Notes: generated from the letters alone by a model not told the origin. A stretch of DNA of 64,000 nt from an uncultured Alphaproteobacteria bacterium (GCA_902628835.1 CACOPD010000005.1:23761-87760), one strand, 5' to 3'. Positions 1-9,728 are shown, counted from the stretch's first letter. Numbers and translations are program-made.

Positions 1-1174
1 GTACTTCAGTTGCTTCCGCAGCCCATTGGTCATTTGCATAAAGTCCAACATTAGATTGTTGTTTAGAAATACCTAAGTGTGCAGATTCAATAGCATGTAA
101 AGAATTGATTCGAGGCTCTGAAGCAATCTTTACAAGCTGAGATGCAATATCTTGTAAATCCTCATCATTTTGATTTGTTACAAGATAAACTAGAGGATGC
201 GTAATGGTATTTGCTCTTCCTCTGTCATTTCCTGCTGGAATAAGAGTGAATTGAATTGTCCCGAAGAAATCATCATTTCCTTCTTTTCCAGTATATCTAG
301 CATAGTGCCATGTTCCACCATGCCAAAAAGCAGCTTTACCATTTGCAACTTCATTGTACCATTGTCCCCAATCAGTACCAATATGATTTTTCTTTGTTAC
401 TCCTGCAGCGACTGCATCCGCGAAGAATTGATAAAATTCTTGCATTGAAGCTTTATCCAACAATAGTTTACCTGATGCAGAATCCATTAACTCACCACCA
501 AACGATTGATAGAATTGTGCATAATCAGGACCATTAGACACTCTAGGGTAAAAACCATAACCCTCTTCTACTAATCCCATTGATACAGCTTTCTTTGCAT
601 CTTCAAGAACATTTGCTAGGGTATAATCACCAGAAGCAACTTTAGAAGGTAGTGCATCAATATCACTATCTGAGTAACCAATACCTTTTAGATATTCCTT
701 CCAAAAGAAGAAAGGTCTACTTTCTGCATCTTGTGGAAGACCGTATTGTATTCCGTTGTAAGCTGCAATTTCCATTAAGTTGTCATAAATATCATTTAAT
801 GGCCAAGCATCCATATCAAGATAATCTTCAACAGGAACAATGTAACCTGCTTGACTCCATGGCGCTATGTCAAGGTGACTTGTAACAACTATGTTAGGGG
901 CTGATCCATCTTCAGCTGCTAGGGTAACAGCTTGTTTAAACTCTCCCCATCCACCAAAGTCTCTCTTACCTTCTACAGTGATATTAATTTCTTCTCCTTG
1001 TATTGCCATTTCACGAGTAAGTATATCAGCAGCCATCTTTATAGCTTCCATTCTATAATAGTCAGCTTCGTTAGTTCCTCCGGCCCATACTGTAATTTTT
1101 ACATCTTTTGCAATAGCATAACTAAAACTTAATAAAGTTATAAGAAATGCTATAACAATTTTTTTAATATTCAT
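1..1174 (-). CDS. Sugar-type ABC transporter solute-binding protein (C-terminus cut by window edge)
   Basis: Periplasmic binding protein of the family 1 (carbohydrate) type; about 391 residues are visible and the C-terminus lies beyond the left edge. The start is the ATG at 1174, preceded by a strong GGGAGG at 1181-1186. A signal peptide (MNIKKIVIAFLITLLSFSYA) is followed by KDVKITVWAGG, the usual first strand of this fold. Further in, a tract rich in Gly and aromatic residues (WHGGTWHYAR) suits a ligand pocket. Its permeases would lie left of the window. The ligand is unknown. It is not a close copy of the second family 1 protein at 5622-6875. The family call is confident, the substrate is not. 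Confidence 0.85.
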   Translation of the reverse strand, partial: MNIKKIVIAFLITLLSFSYAIAKDVKITVWAGGTNEADYYRMEAIKMAADILTREMAIQGEEINITVEGKRDFGGWGEFKQAVTLAAEDGSAPNIVVTSHLDIAPWSQAGYIVPVEDYLDMDAWPLNDIYDNLMEIAAYNGIQYGLPQDAESRPFFFWKEYLKGIGYSDSDIDALPSKVASGDYTLANVLEDAKKAVSMGLVEEGYGFYPRVSNGPDYAQFYQSFGGELMDSASGKLLLDKASMQEFYQFFADAVAAGVTKKNHIGTDWGQWYNEVANGKAAFWHGGTWHYARYTGKEGNDDFFGTIQFTLIPAGNDRGRANTITHPLVYLVTNQNDEDLQDIASQLVKIASEPRINSLHAIESAHLGISKQQSNVGLYANDQWAAEATEV

Positions 1175-1428
1175 TTTATACCTCCCAAAATATTAATAGA
1201 TTAATTAAGCATTGAAGAAAATGTATGTCAATTTCAAAAAAAATGGGAGGAATCTTGTATTTTTTTTAGTCTTACAAATTTAAAAATTAAAAAAACCAAT
1301 TTATCATTATATTTTTTTGACATTAAAAATTCCTAGGTGAAAAAATATTTTTATACAAAAAATGTTAATAAAATTTTTAAAAGATTTTAGCTTAATTGAT
1401 GAATAAATTGTTATAAAAACTGGATTAT

Positions 1429-2226
1429 ATGAAACTTTTACACTTGTCAGATCCACATATTGAGCCTGATATTTTGCATGGAATAGACTCACAGTTAAGG
1501 TTTAAAAAGGCATTAGAACATATTAAAAAAAATCATTTAGATTCAGATTTGTTTGTAATATCAGGTGATATTACACACTTTGGCAGTGAAGACGCATACA
1601 AGATATTTTTAGACATTATTAAAGAAGAAAGGTTACCAACGAAATTATTCCCAAAATTAATTATAGGTAATCATGACAACAGAGTGAATTTCAAAAAAAG
1701 TTTTACAAAAACTAAAACTGATGAGAATGGTTTCATTCAATACACTGAAGCTTTTGAAAATAAACTTTTTATTTTTTTAGACACAAATAAACCAGAAACA
1801 GATAGCGGTTACTTTTGTGAAAATAGACAAAGATGGTTTGAAAATGAATTAAAAAAAGGAATAGATAAAAGTATATATATTTTTATGCATCATAATCCTC
1901 TTGCGCTTGGAGATAAAAATAGTGATAAAATAGGACTTATTCAAAAAGATGAATTTAAAAAAATTTTATTAAAGTATAATAAAAATATCAAACACTTATT
2001 TTTTGGGCACCAACATATTACTGTATCAGGTCAATACTTAGGTATTACATTTTCTTCACCAAGAAGTACATGGTCTCCTTTAGTTTCAAACTTTTCAAAT
2101 AAATATCGTTTAGGAACAGCAAACACTGATCCAAATTATAATGTTGTTTTGATAAAAGAAAATTCTTTAGTAGTACATAGCGAAGATTTTTTAAAGACAG
2201 ATATAAATTGGTTCGAGAATGAATAA
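1429..2226 (+). CDS. Calcineurin-like metallophosphoesterase (CpdA/GpdQ type)
   Basis: A 265-residue class III metallophosphoesterase. All five metal-binding blocks are visible: LSDPH near residue 6, SGDITHFG near 45, GNHDN near 79, MHHNP near 153 and FGHQH near 190. No signal peptide is seen, so it is probably cytoplasmic. The family includes cAMP phosphodiesterase CpdA and glycerophosphodiesterase GpdQ; sequence alone does not separate these. It ends 3 bases from the convergent methyltransferase gene at the edge of a phosphonate cluster. That makes cleavage of a phospho- or phosphonodiester an attractive but unproven role. No clear Shine-Dalgarno precedes the ATG. Confidence 0.85.
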   Translation: MKLLHLSDPHIEPDILHGIDSQLRFKKALEHIKKNHLDSDLFVISGDITHFGSEDAYKIFLDIIKEERLPTKLFPKLIIGNHDNRVNFKKSFTKTKTDENGFIQYTEAFENKLFIFLDTNKPETDSGYFCENRQRWFENELKKGIDKSIYIFMHHNPLALGDKNSDKIGLIQKDEFKKILLKYNKNIKHLFFGHQHITVSGQYLGITFSSPRSTWSPLVSNFSNKYRLGTANTDPNYNVVLIKENSLVVHSEDFLKTDINWFENE

Positions 2227-2228
2227 AG

Positions 2229-3335
2229 TTATTTTTTTTCAATTACAAAAATTTCATTATTAAAATATAGTCCTTTGTTTTTTGAAACTATTTTTTGGAC
2301 CACTTTTTCATAATTTTTTGTTTTTTCCACCATCATTACTTTATCATCATCCATTTGATTTACATATATAGATGCATTCCACGCAGAAAAAATTAGAGAG
2401 GTGGCTATTCCATTACTTATTTCTGTTGGAAGAGCTCTCAGTTTACATTTAATAATTCTTTTTTCTACAAAAGATAAACTGCTTAATAAGTCTTTATCTA
2501 AATTTTTCTTAAGATAGGAAATGATACTATTCCCAAGAGATGGAAAGGGGTTCTCTTTTGGCCAAATTTTACGAATTATTTCATTAGCAGGATCGTTTCC
2601 TGAAGCGTGAATAGTTAATAATTTCCCTTTTGATTTTAACGCTCTAATCATTGGTTCAATAACGTATTTTGATTTCTTTTCTGCTGAAATTCTTGAACGA
2701 TAAGGCTGTGACGCAATAATAAGATCAAATTTATTATCTGATTTTTTTTTGGTAGGTATTAATTCATTAACATTAAATTCTTGATCTTCGCGGTAGATAA
2801 CCATGACTGAAGGCTCTTTATAAGTATGGTTACCTGACTTTTTATTGATCTCTATATTCCATTTTTTTTCTAAAAACTCATTTTGTTTTCTTAATTGTTG
2901 GGCAAATTCAAGAGAAGTGTCACCTTTTAATTTAATAGTATTCCAATTAATTTTTTTCTGTTTAGTTTCATTTTTTGATTTAAGGTTTGCAGCTTCAGAG
3001 TAGTGAAGATTTGAAATGACAAAAACAGTATTCTTATGCTCAACAAACCTATCGGGTAATTTTTCTAAACCTAATCTTACATCTTCTATACTTATTTCTT
3101 TTGTACAAACTAATAGAGGTACGTTAGGTCTAGCTTCATGACACTGCCGCATAACATTCATAAGTAAAGAGCCATCCCCCATTCCAGCATCAAATATTTT
3201 TATGCCAGGTTTTTGAGGTTTAATTTTATTTACGTGAGGACGAATCGCATCAGCAATTTGATTTTTTTCATTTGTTGTTGTGACAAATAATAAATATTTT
3301 TGTCTGTTATCATAAAACCTGAAATTTTTTTTCAT
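2229..3335 (-). CDS. SAM-dependent methyltransferase-like protein, substrate unknown
   Basis: A 368-residue protein with a Rossmann methyltransferase signature: the glycine-rich motif I FDAGMGDGSLL near residues 48-58, and FDLIIASQPYRS near 203-214, which resembles the motif IV/post-strand 4 region. A later stretch, LKSKGKLLTIHASG, fits strand 5. No membrane segment or signal peptide is seen. It starts 2 bases after the iron alcohol dehydrogenase stop codon and is the last gene of the run MetE-like, dehydrogenase, methyltransferase. I do not recognise a named subfamily. Position next to a MetE-like methyl carrier suggests a paired methyl-transfer chemistry, which is inference only. Confidence 0.6.
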   Translation of the reverse strand: MKKNFRFYDNRQKYLLFVTTTNEKNQIADAIRPHVNKIKPQKPGIKIFDAGMGDGSLLMNVMRQCHEARPNVPLLVCTKEISIEDVRLGLEKLPDRFVEHKNTVFVISNLHYSEAANLKSKNETKQKKINWNTIKLKGDTSLEFAQQLRKQNEFLEKKWNIEINKKSGNHTYKEPSVMVIYREDQEFNVNELIPTKKKSDNKFDLIIASQPYRSRISAEKKSKYVIEPMIRALKSKGKLLTIHASGNDPANEIIRKIWPKENPFPSLGNSIISYLKKNLDKDLLSSLSFVEKRIIKCKLRALPTEISNGIATSLIFSAWNASIYVNQMDDDKVMMVEKTKNYEKVVQKIVSKNKGLYFNNEIFVIEKK

Positions 3336-3337
3336 TA

Positions 3338-4450
3338 CTAATAAAGTCCCATTGATTTAGCAGAAGAGATGAAGGCTTCTTTATTGCCAATAAAGTTTTT
3401 ACCTCGTTCCCCTAAAAACGCATCATCTACTATATTATTCCATTCTTGAACAGGAACTTTTATTTCATTTAAGTTAAGAGGAACCTCTAAAGAACGCATA
3501 AATTCACTCAGATTATTTGCAGCATTCTCTAGATTATCGTTAAAAATTAATTTTAGTCTTTCCTCAGCTACACTATCAATTCCAACCATACTTTTAGTAA
3601 TCATAGGTAAAGTAAATGAACAAGCGATACCATGCTGAATACCGTAATTGAGTGTAACAGGGTATGATAGATTGTGCGCAATAGCAGTTTTCGTATTGGA
3701 AAACGCTAAGCCAGCATGAACACACGCCAATGCAATGTTTGAGCGTAATTCAACATTTCTTAAATCTTTAGTGAGAAGTGGTAAATTTTCTAATACTAAT
3801 TTTGATGCTTGTATTGCATGAGAAGCAGAAACTGGGTTTGCATTAATATTCCAAATACTTTCCATTGAATGGGAGAGAGCATCTAAACCTGTTGAAATGG
3901 TCAAACCTAAAGGCTTATCAACCATAATAGATGGGTCAATAATTGTTTTTTCTGCATAAAGAGATTTGTGCGCCAAAGATAATTTATTATTTTTTTCTTT
4001 ATCCCATATTGTGGCCCAACACGTAAGTTCACTTGATGTTCCTGAAGTTGTAGGTACTGCAATAATCTTGATTGGATTTTCGACTCTTGGGCTTTTCTTA
4101 TTGCGAACGAAATCAGTTAGATATTCTTGTTTATCTTTAAATGCAGCAATTGCTTTAGCTGTGTCTGTAACAGAGCCACCACCTATGGCTAAAATATAAT
4201 CTACTGATTTATTAATTGAAGAAAATTTATTTTGTAGCTCTAAAATATCCTTATAATCTGGATTAGGCTGAACATCAGTCATAATGGATAAGGGTGGATT
4301 TGAAGAAGATTTTAATTCATCGCTATATTTTTTAAAAATTTCTTCTGGATGAGTGATTATGATGTAGTTCTTATTTTTAAGAGCATCATGTACTTCTTTA
4401 AATCTATTTTCTCCAAAGATAATTTCAACAGGGTTAAAATAATTCCACAT
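3338..4450 (-). CDS. Iron-containing alcohol dehydrogenase, hydroxyethylphosphonate dehydrogenase/phosphonoacetaldehyde reductase type
   Basis: A 370-residue group III (iron) alcohol dehydrogenase. The nucleotide loop GGGSVTDTAK lies at residues 90-99. The four metal ligands are present: D190 and H194 in GLDALSHSMES, H259 in AIAHNLSYP and H273 in IQHGIA. The SIWNINANPVS segment after the first ligands is typical of the PhpC-like branch, which interconverts phosphonoacetaldehyde and 2-hydroxyethylphosphonate. Three genes away are PhnY and PhnA, which consume phosphonoacetaldehyde, so the likely direction here is oxidation of 2-hydroxyethylphosphonate. It lies 4 bases downstream of the MetE-like gene. 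The enzyme class is sure; the substrate is inferred from subfamily resemblance and context. Confidence 0.8.
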   Translation of the reverse strand: MWNYFNPVEIIFGENRFKEVHDALKNKNYIIITHPEEIFKKYSDELKSSSNPPLSIMTDVQPNPDYKDILELQNKFSSINKSVDYILAIGGGSVTDTAKAIAAFKDKQEYLTDFVRNKKSPRVENPIKIIAVPTTSGTSSELTCWATIWDKEKNNKLSLAHKSLYAEKTIIDPSIMVDKPLGLTISTGLDALSHSMESIWNINANPVSASHAIQASKLVLENLPLLTKDLRNVELRSNIALACVHAGLAFSNTKTAIAHNLSYPVTLNYGIQHGIACSFTLPMITKSMVGIDSVAEERLKLIFNDNLENAANNLSEFMRSLEVPLNLNEIKVPVQEWNNIVDDAFLGERGKNFIGNKEAFISSAKSMGLY

Positions 4451-4454
4451 TATA

Positions 4455-5534
4455 TTAAATTGATTTTGCCGCTTTAGTTAAAATTGTCATTTTCTCAATT
4501 GCTTGTTCTCGAGTAAAGAAACCTAAACCACAATCTGGTGCAGCTATTAAACGGTGTTCATCAATATGTTCAAGTGAATCTTTGATACGAACTCTTACTT
4601 CTTCAACAGACTCCATTCTACTTTTTGCAATATCAATAAATCCAAAAATTACTTTCGTTTTAGTAAATTTTTCTAAAAGATTTAAATCATTATGCCTATG
4701 TGAATCTTCTAAAGATACTTCATCAATAGTTGAATCATCTACAAGTGATGCAATTCTATCATAAGCATCTAGATCAGCCTTTTTATATCCTTCTGAATCT
4801 AATGAGTTAGGATAACCACAACAAATATGACAAACGCGTTGCACTTCTTTAGGTATACCATGCATCATTCTTTCTAAATTTTCCATTCCATATGAATGAG
4901 CTTCATCGGGCTTTCTAGCAAATACTGGTTCATCAATTTGAATATACTGACAACCTGCCTCTACAAGTGCTTTAACTTCTTTATTTAGAGCTAATGCTAA
5001 ATCAAAACCAAGTTTTTTCATGTCATCATAGTAATTGTTGGCAATTGAATCTGTAATTGTCATTGGTCCAGGTAACGTAATTTTAACTGGGTTTTTTGTA
5101 AATTGTTGTGCGCTCTTCCAGTCTAAATGCATACGTATTTCTTTACTTGAAATTGGTGCAACAATAGTTGGAAGATCAGCTTCGAACGCACCTTGTCTTA
5201 CTGACTTATGTGTAACTTCCTTAAAACTTACACCATTTAAAAATCGACATTGATATAATACATAACTCTCACGCCTAACTTCCCCATCTGTTGGAACATC
5301 AATACCCGCACTTACTTGATCAGTTATAACTTCTTTAATTGCTGCTAAAAATAATTTTTCAGCATCCGCACCTGCAGACTCTAATGCTTTTTCATATGCT
5401 CCAGGTGACCAATTTGATAATAATCCTTTTGATGCTTTTCTCTCTTCTTCTGATTTTGTCCCTAAAAACCAATCTTGAATGGGTGTTTGTTTAGGTTTTG
5501 GATAAGCACCTATTGTAGTTGTTGTAAGAGGCAT
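4455..5534 (-). CDS. Stand-alone MetE-type (cobalamin-independent) methyltransferase catalytic domain
   Basis: A 359-residue protein equal to the C-terminal catalytic barrel of methionine synthase MetE, without the N-terminal folate-binding half (full MetE is about 750 residues). It opens with TTTTIGAYPKP, the usual start of this domain. The four zinc ligands are all present: H236 and C238 (CHICCGYPN), E276 (SLEDSHRH) and C335 (PDCGLGF). It therefore should activate a thiol, probably homocysteine, as methyl acceptor. With no folate half, the methyl donor is unknown. It sits downstream of a terminator-like hairpin and immediately upstream of the dehydrogenase and methyltransferase, suggesting demethylation of a substrate handled by this cluster. 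Confidence 0.85.
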   Translation of the reverse strand: MPLTTTTIGAYPKPKQTPIQDWFLGTKSEEERKASKGLLSNWSPGAYEKALESAGADAEKLFLAAIKEVITDQVSAGIDVPTDGEVRRESYVLYQCRFLNGVSFKEVTHKSVRQGAFEADLPTIVAPISSKEIRMHLDWKSAQQFTKNPVKITLPGPMTITDSIANNYYDDMKKLGFDLALALNKEVKALVEAGCQYIQIDEPVFARKPDEAHSYGMENLERMMHGIPKEVQRVCHICCGYPNSLDSEGYKKADLDAYDRIASLVDDSTIDEVSLEDSHRHNDLNLLEKFTKTKVIFGFIDIAKSRMESVEEVRVRIKDSLEHIDEHRLIAAPDCGLGFFTREQAIEKMTILTKAAKSI

Positions 5535-5566
5535 CTATTTTTACTCCCATTTAAATTTAAAATAAA

Positions 5567-5591
5567 ACAGCGGCTTTTATAAAGCCGCTGT
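5567..5591 (-). terminator. Hairpin terminator after the Ugp-type binding protein
   Basis: A perfect 11-bp stem (ACAGCGGCTTT / AAAGCCGCTGT) with a 3-base loop, GC-rich against an AT-rich background. Read on the minus strand it follows the binding-protein stop by about 30 bases and is followed by TTTATTTTAAATTT. It lies before the MetE-like gene and would let the binding protein be made in excess over the genes behind it, either by partial termination or by protecting the 3' end of its mRNA. Confidence 0.8.
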
Positions 5592-5621
5592 AATAAAAAG
5601 TTAATAATAAATAATCTCAAA

Positions 5622-6875
5622 TTACATAAGATCGTTTATTTCTTCCATCATTTCTTCTTGAAGATCTGCCATATCATCAGCGTCGCCTGTAGCAATTTCT
5701 TCCGTGAAATCATAGATTACCTGTGTAACAGCTAATCCATTTTCTCCAGGATACGCAAACCAATCAGCAAGAAGTGGAAGTTGTTCAACAGCAGTAAGTT
5801 TATTAGGGTTTTGACTATAGAAGTCACCTAATAAATCATTCGCTGCTTTATTTGGTGGAACATATCCAGTTGTTTCAGCAACTAATGCAGCACCGATACC
5901 TGATGTAATGAACTTTAAGAAAGTCCATGCAGCATCAACTCTTGCTGGATCATCAGATGTAGACACTAACATTGCAGCGTTTCCACCTGCTGGTAATCTT
6001 GCTGGTGTTCCATTGTTTACTCCAGCCATTCCAGGGAATGGTGCAGTTTTTAAAACAAAGTCTGCCTTTGCAGCATTAACTGAACCCAAGCTTGAAGTAG
6101 ACCAGAACATCATACCAATAGTACCTGCGTTAAACGCAGCTTGACCATCAGCAATTGAATAGTTTGGCATATTACATCCACTCATGATTGCTTTCATTTG
6201 CTCTAACGTTGCAAGTCCTGCATCACCACCCATATTTACAGCTCCATCTTTAACCATTGGAACGTTCTGAGTATGCATTAATGCTTGGTGGAACCAGTTA
6301 CCTGTGATGTTCCAACCAAAGTATAGAGTTCCTTTACCTGCTGCTTCCAATTTATTACATGCTGCAATAACTTCGTCCCAGTTAGTTGGAATACTATCTA
6401 CACCTGCTTCAGCTAATAGATCCATGTTGTAATAGCCAACTGGCGTTGATACAGAAAATGGTAATCCATAAACTTCACCACCGAATGTTGAAAGACTTAA
6501 CATAGCAGAATGGTAACCATCTTTTTCAAAAGCTGCTTCTTTTGCAATAAATGGCTCTAAAGACTTTGCAATACCTTTATCTACTAGAGGTGCTTGTCTG
6601 TTAAGACCTTGCATCGTTACATCTGGTAAGTTACCTGAAGTAGACTCTCTAAAAATTGTTGCAGTTGCATCTTCATAGTTTTCGTATGTAGCTCGAAACT
6701 TTACTTGGATATCTGGATGCGCTTTTTCAAACTCTGGCATAATAGCTTGAAAAGTTACATCAAATAATCCTGAATAAGGATAAGCCACTTCTATTTCAAT
6801 AGACTTAGCTGAATTGACTGATCCATAAAAACCAAAAGCTAATATGGCTGCCAATCCTGTTATTAATTTTTTCAT
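5622..6875 (-). CDS. Ugp-type ABC transporter solute-binding protein
   Basis: A 417-residue periplasmic binding protein related to UgpB (glycerol-3-phosphate type, family 1). A signal peptide ending near SVNSA is followed by IEIEVAYPYSGLFD. The pattern FRESTSGNLPDV near residues 74-85, and TTGYVPPN with a conserved Tyr near the C-terminus, fit UgpB-like proteins. The start is set by a strong GGGAGG before ATG. It lies between phnY and the MetE-like gene, while its likely ATPase and permeases are in the divergent operon at 9856-12831. I infer that it binds a phosphonate or a phosphonate ester rather than a sugar. A candidate Pho box lies in its leader. Confidence 0.87.
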   Translation of the reverse strand: MKKLITGLAAILAFGFYGSVNSAKSIEIEVAYPYSGLFDVTFQAIMPEFEKAHPDIQVKFRATYENYEDATATIFRESTSGNLPDVTMQGLNRQAPLVDKGIAKSLEPFIAKEAAFEKDGYHSAMLSLSTFGGEVYGLPFSVSTPVGYYNMDLLAEAGVDSIPTNWDEVIAACNKLEAAGKGTLYFGWNITGNWFHQALMHTQNVPMVKDGAVNMGGDAGLATLEQMKAIMSGCNMPNYSIADGQAAFNAGTIGMMFWSTSSLGSVNAAKADFVLKTAPFPGMAGVNNGTPARLPAGGNAAMLVSTSDDPARVDAAWTFLKFITSGIGAALVAETTGYVPPNKAANDLLGDFYSQNPNKLTAVEQLPLLADWFAYPGENGLAVTQVIYDFTEEIATGDADDMADLQEEMMEEINDLM

Positions 6876-6926
6876 TTAATCCTCCCGATTGAATATAATG
6901 ATTTAACCTACATCTAGCTCGATAGG

Positions 6927-6944
6927 GTTACAATTTTATTACGG
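6927..6944 (-). promoter_or_regulatory. Candidate Pho box upstream of the Ugp-type binding protein
   Basis: On the minus strand the 18 bases read CCGTAATAAAATTGTAAC: two imperfect 7-base half-sites 11 bases apart, the PhoB spacing, joined by AAAA. Against the consensus CTGTCAT the first half matches 5 of 7 positions and the second 4 of 7. It lies about 52 bases upstream of the start codon. A separate 8-bp dyad (GGAAAAAT at 6943-6950 and ATTTTTCC at 6968-6975) adjoins it. In an AT-rich genome chance matches are likely, so this is tentative. Confidence 0.35.
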
Positions 6945-7009
6945 AAAAATTGCAAAAAAATAAGTGTATTTTTCCACAGAAATTAAAGAATTAGAGAAAA
7001 CTGGTTATT

Positions 7010-8452
7010 TTACCAAGGTAGTGAGAAAGTTTTTACATTAGTAAAACTTTTCATTGCTTCAATAACACCCTCTTTATAACCAAGACCTGAATCTTTAATT
7101 CCTCCAAAAGGAGACATTTCAATTCTGTAACCTGGCACCTCCCAAATATTTACAGTTCCAACATTTAAACCTTGAATATATTTTTTTGCTCGCATGAAGT
7201 TATTTGTACAAACACCAGATGATAATCCGAATGCTGTTGAGTTAGATATTTTCATTACAGCTTCATCATCATTTGGCACACGAATGATTGGGATAACTGG
7301 ACCAAATGTTTCTTCTAAAACTAATTCACTTTTAGGATCAACATTATCAACTACTATTGGGGGTAACAAAGCACCTTTTCTTCCAGGGTGATATAAAATT
7401 TTTGCACCGTCTTCTTCAGCCATAGAAACTCTTTTATCAAAAAGTTCAGCAGCTTCAGCATTAACAACGGTACCTAAATCTGTTTCCATATTCATAGGAT
7501 CACCAAATTTAATTTTCTTAGCACGCTCGAGAGCCATTTCAACAAATTGATCTGCAATAGATTCTTGAACCAATATTCTTTTAACAGCTGTACAACGTTG
7601 ACCAGAGTTTTTCGTTGCTCCAGTAACTGCTAGCTCAACAGCTTTTTTAAGATCATCACCATCTAAGTCATTTAAAACAATTAATGGATCATTACCACCA
7701 AGCTCTAGAACTGTTCTTTTGTATCCAGCTTGTTCAGCAATTAATTTTCCTACACCCACACTGCCTGTAAAAGTAATTAGATCAATGTTTGGATTCTTGA
7801 TCATTTCAGATCCGATATCTTGAGGCCATCCAGTTACAACTGAAAACATTTCTGGTGGCAGACCTGCTTCATATAAAACATCAGCGAGTACCATTGCTGT
7901 TAAAGGTGTTAATTCTGTCTGCTTACATACTGTACAATTATTAGTTGCAATTGAAGGTGCAATTTTATGCGCTACCATATTCAAAGGATGATTAAATGGA
8001 GTGATTGCTGAGATTGCCGTTAAGGGTTCTCTTATGGTAAATATTTTTCTCGCTTTTCCATGTGGAGTTAAATCACAAGAAAATATTTCTCCATCATCAA
8101 GAATACAAAGTTGAGCTGTTAAAGAAAAGACATCAAAAGCTCTTCCTACTTCGTATAGAGAATCTTGTTTAGAGATGCCAAGTTCTAAAGTAATAATATC
8201 AGAAATTTCTTCTTTTCTTTTAACAAGTACTTCTGCAGCAGTTTGAAGAATTTTTTGTCTCTCATATCTTGTAAGTTTAGGTTGGTAATTTGCAGCAATA
8301 TCTAAAGCCTTTCTTGCATGCTCTGCAGTACCGGCTGGAACCGTTCCGATTACTTCACCTGTAAAAGGGTACTCAACATTTATTGTTTTATCTGAAGTAA
8401 CTTTTTCTCCAGCTATACGCATTGCTTCATTAATCATTTTTTTGTGCATCAT
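7010..8452 (-). CDS. phnY: Phosphonoacetaldehyde dehydrogenase (aldehyde dehydrogenase family)
   Basis: A 480-residue NAD(P)-dependent aldehyde dehydrogenase. Catalytic residues are visible: C287 in NSGQRCTAV, the general base E250 in VLELGGNDP, and N154 in TPFNHPLN. The coenzyme-binding [10 protein letters not shown] lies near residues 228-237. PhnY oxidises phosphonoacetaldehyde to phosphonoacetate in the PhnWAY pathway. Its start overlaps the end of phnA by 4 bases (8449-8452), so the two are translationally coupled, which supports the specific call over a generic aldehyde dehydrogenase. No phnW transaminase is in the window, so the aldehyde must come from another route, probably the neighbouring iron alcohol dehydrogenase. 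Confidence 0.88.
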   Translation of the reverse strand: MMHKKMINEAMRIAGEKVTSDKTINVEYPFTGEVIGTVPAGTAEHARKALDIAANYQPKLTRYERQKILQTAAEVLVKRKEEISDIITLELGISKQDSLYEVGRAFDVFSLTAQLCILDDGEIFSCDLTPHGKARKIFTIREPLTAISAITPFNHPLNMVAHKIAPSIATNNCTVCKQTELTPLTAMVLADVLYEAGLPPEMFSVVTGWPQDIGSEMIKNPNIDLITFTGSVGVGKLIAEQAGYKRTVLELGGNDPLIVLNDLDGDDLKKAVELAVTGATKNSGQRCTAVKRILVQESIADQFVEMALERAKKIKFGDPMNMETDLGTVVNAEAAELFDKRVSMAEEDGAKILYHPGRKGALLPPIVVDNVDPKSELVLEETFGPVIPIIRVPNDDEAVMKISNSTAFGLSSGVCTNNFMRAKKYIQGLNVGTVNIWEVPGYRIEMSPFGGIKDSGLGYKEGVIEAMKSFTNVKTFSLPW

Positions 8453-9690
8453 AAGGCTCCGTTAATTGCATAGTAAAATGCATCATAGTTATATAATTGT
8501 TTGCTAGTATCTAAATTTTGCAATTTTAAATTTGATATGAATGGCACTTCTCTTTCATGAAGTCCGCCATGAGAACGTAAAGGTTCATTTAATCCAGAAA
8601 GATTGTGTTTATCTTCTGATGAACCAATAGTCATAAATTCTGAAGACATACATATAATATCGCCCATTCTATCTGGAGGTAAATTATAAGTAGAGCATCC
8701 TTCATCTTTTGTTAAAACAACTTCTATATCTTTTATTTCTTTAATAGCATTTACAACTGAATCTACCTTGCTCTTGTCTTCTAAATAAATTGTTGCAAAA
8801 GAACCAAGTGAACCATGGTGAACGACATATGGATCTGTAATTGGTAGAATAACTTTAGCCATGTTTGGTTCAAATTTTTTATCTAAATAATCTTGTAAAA
8901 ATATTGCATTAGGTGAACCATCTTCTTTTGATTTTGGTTTCATACCGTGATCTGCTGTGATGATTATAGAAACATTCTCCTTATTTAAAAGACCAATATA
9001 TTTATCAAACATTGCATAAAATTTATTTGCTGTTTCGTTTCCCGGTGCATATTTGTGTTGAATATAATCCGTAGTCGATAAATACATGATATTTGGTTTG
9101 AACTCTTCAAGAAGCTTTACACCTGCAGCCATTACAAATTCAGAAAGTCCTTCAGAATATACTTCTGGCACTGGCATCCCCAACCAATCGTTTACATTAT
9201 CTATACCATTGAGATCTTTTGTTGCTTGATCAGATTTTTCAGCAGAAAAACAAATAGCTCTCTCATCATCAAAACTTAATCCGTTTCCTAAAAGTGTTCT
9301 CAACTTGTCTTTTGCAGTAACAAGAGCAATTTTAGAACCAGAATTGTAAAATTTTTCAAAAATAGTTGGTGCTCGCATATATTTTGGATCATTCATCATT
9401 ACTTCTTCACCAGTCTCAGGTGTATAAAAGAAGTTTCCGCATATACCGTGTACAGAACTTGGCTGCCCAGTTACAATGGAAATATTATTAGGATTTGTAA
9501 AACTTGGAATAGCGCTGTGAACTAGTAGGTTTTCACCACTTGCAATTAGTTTATCAAGATTTGGTGTAAGATTTGATTTTGATGCTTCTTCGAGATACTC
9601 TTTTTGACTACCATCAAGGCATATAACAATAGCAGTTTTTGAGAAAGAGCTTGGATATTCTCTATTATTAATTTCTAAATTTTCGGACAC
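8449..9690 (-). CDS. phnA: Phosphonoacetate hydrolase
   Basis: A 413-residue alkaline phosphatase superfamily enzyme that hydrolyses phosphonoacetate to acetate and phosphate with two zinc ions. The metal and nucleophile motifs of the family are present: D26 in VICLDGS, the nucleophile T65 in [17 protein letters not shown] near 208-216, TADHGMKPK near 245-253 and RSHGGLHE near 384-391. No signal peptide is seen, so it is cytoplasmic. It heads the minus-strand operon and is divergent from the ABC ATPase gene, 165 bases away. The SFTNPNN block and coupling to phnY make this call specific rather than a general nucleotide pyrophosphatase. Confidence 0.92.
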   Translation of the reverse strand: MSENLEINNREYPSSFSKTAIVICLDGSQKEYLEEASKSNLTPNLDKLIASGENLLVHSAIPSFTNPNNISIVTGQPSSVHGICGNFFYTPETGEEVMMNDPKYMRAPTIFEKFYNSGSKIALVTAKDKLRTLLGNGLSFDDERAICFSAEKSDQATKDLNGIDNVNDWLGMPVPEVYSEGLSEFVMAAGVKLLEEFKPNIMYLSTTDYIQHKYAPGNETANKFYAMFDKYIGLLNKENVSIIITADHGMKPKSKEDGSPNAIFLQDYLDKKFEPNMAKVILPITDPYVVHHGSLGSFATIYLEDKSKVDSVVNAIKEIKDIEVVLTKDEGCSTYNLPPDRMGDIICMSSEFMTIGSSEDKHNLSGLNEPLRSHGGLHEREVPFISNLKLQNLDTSKQLYNYDAFYYAINGAL

Positions 9691-9728
9691 GATTTCAACT
9701 AATATATATTATTAAAAATACGAATTTA

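Noticed and set aside
1317..1322. TTGACA as a -35 box for the metallophosphoesterase gene
   Set aside because: No acceptable -10 element is found at 16-18 bases; AT-rich sequence gives frequent chance matches.
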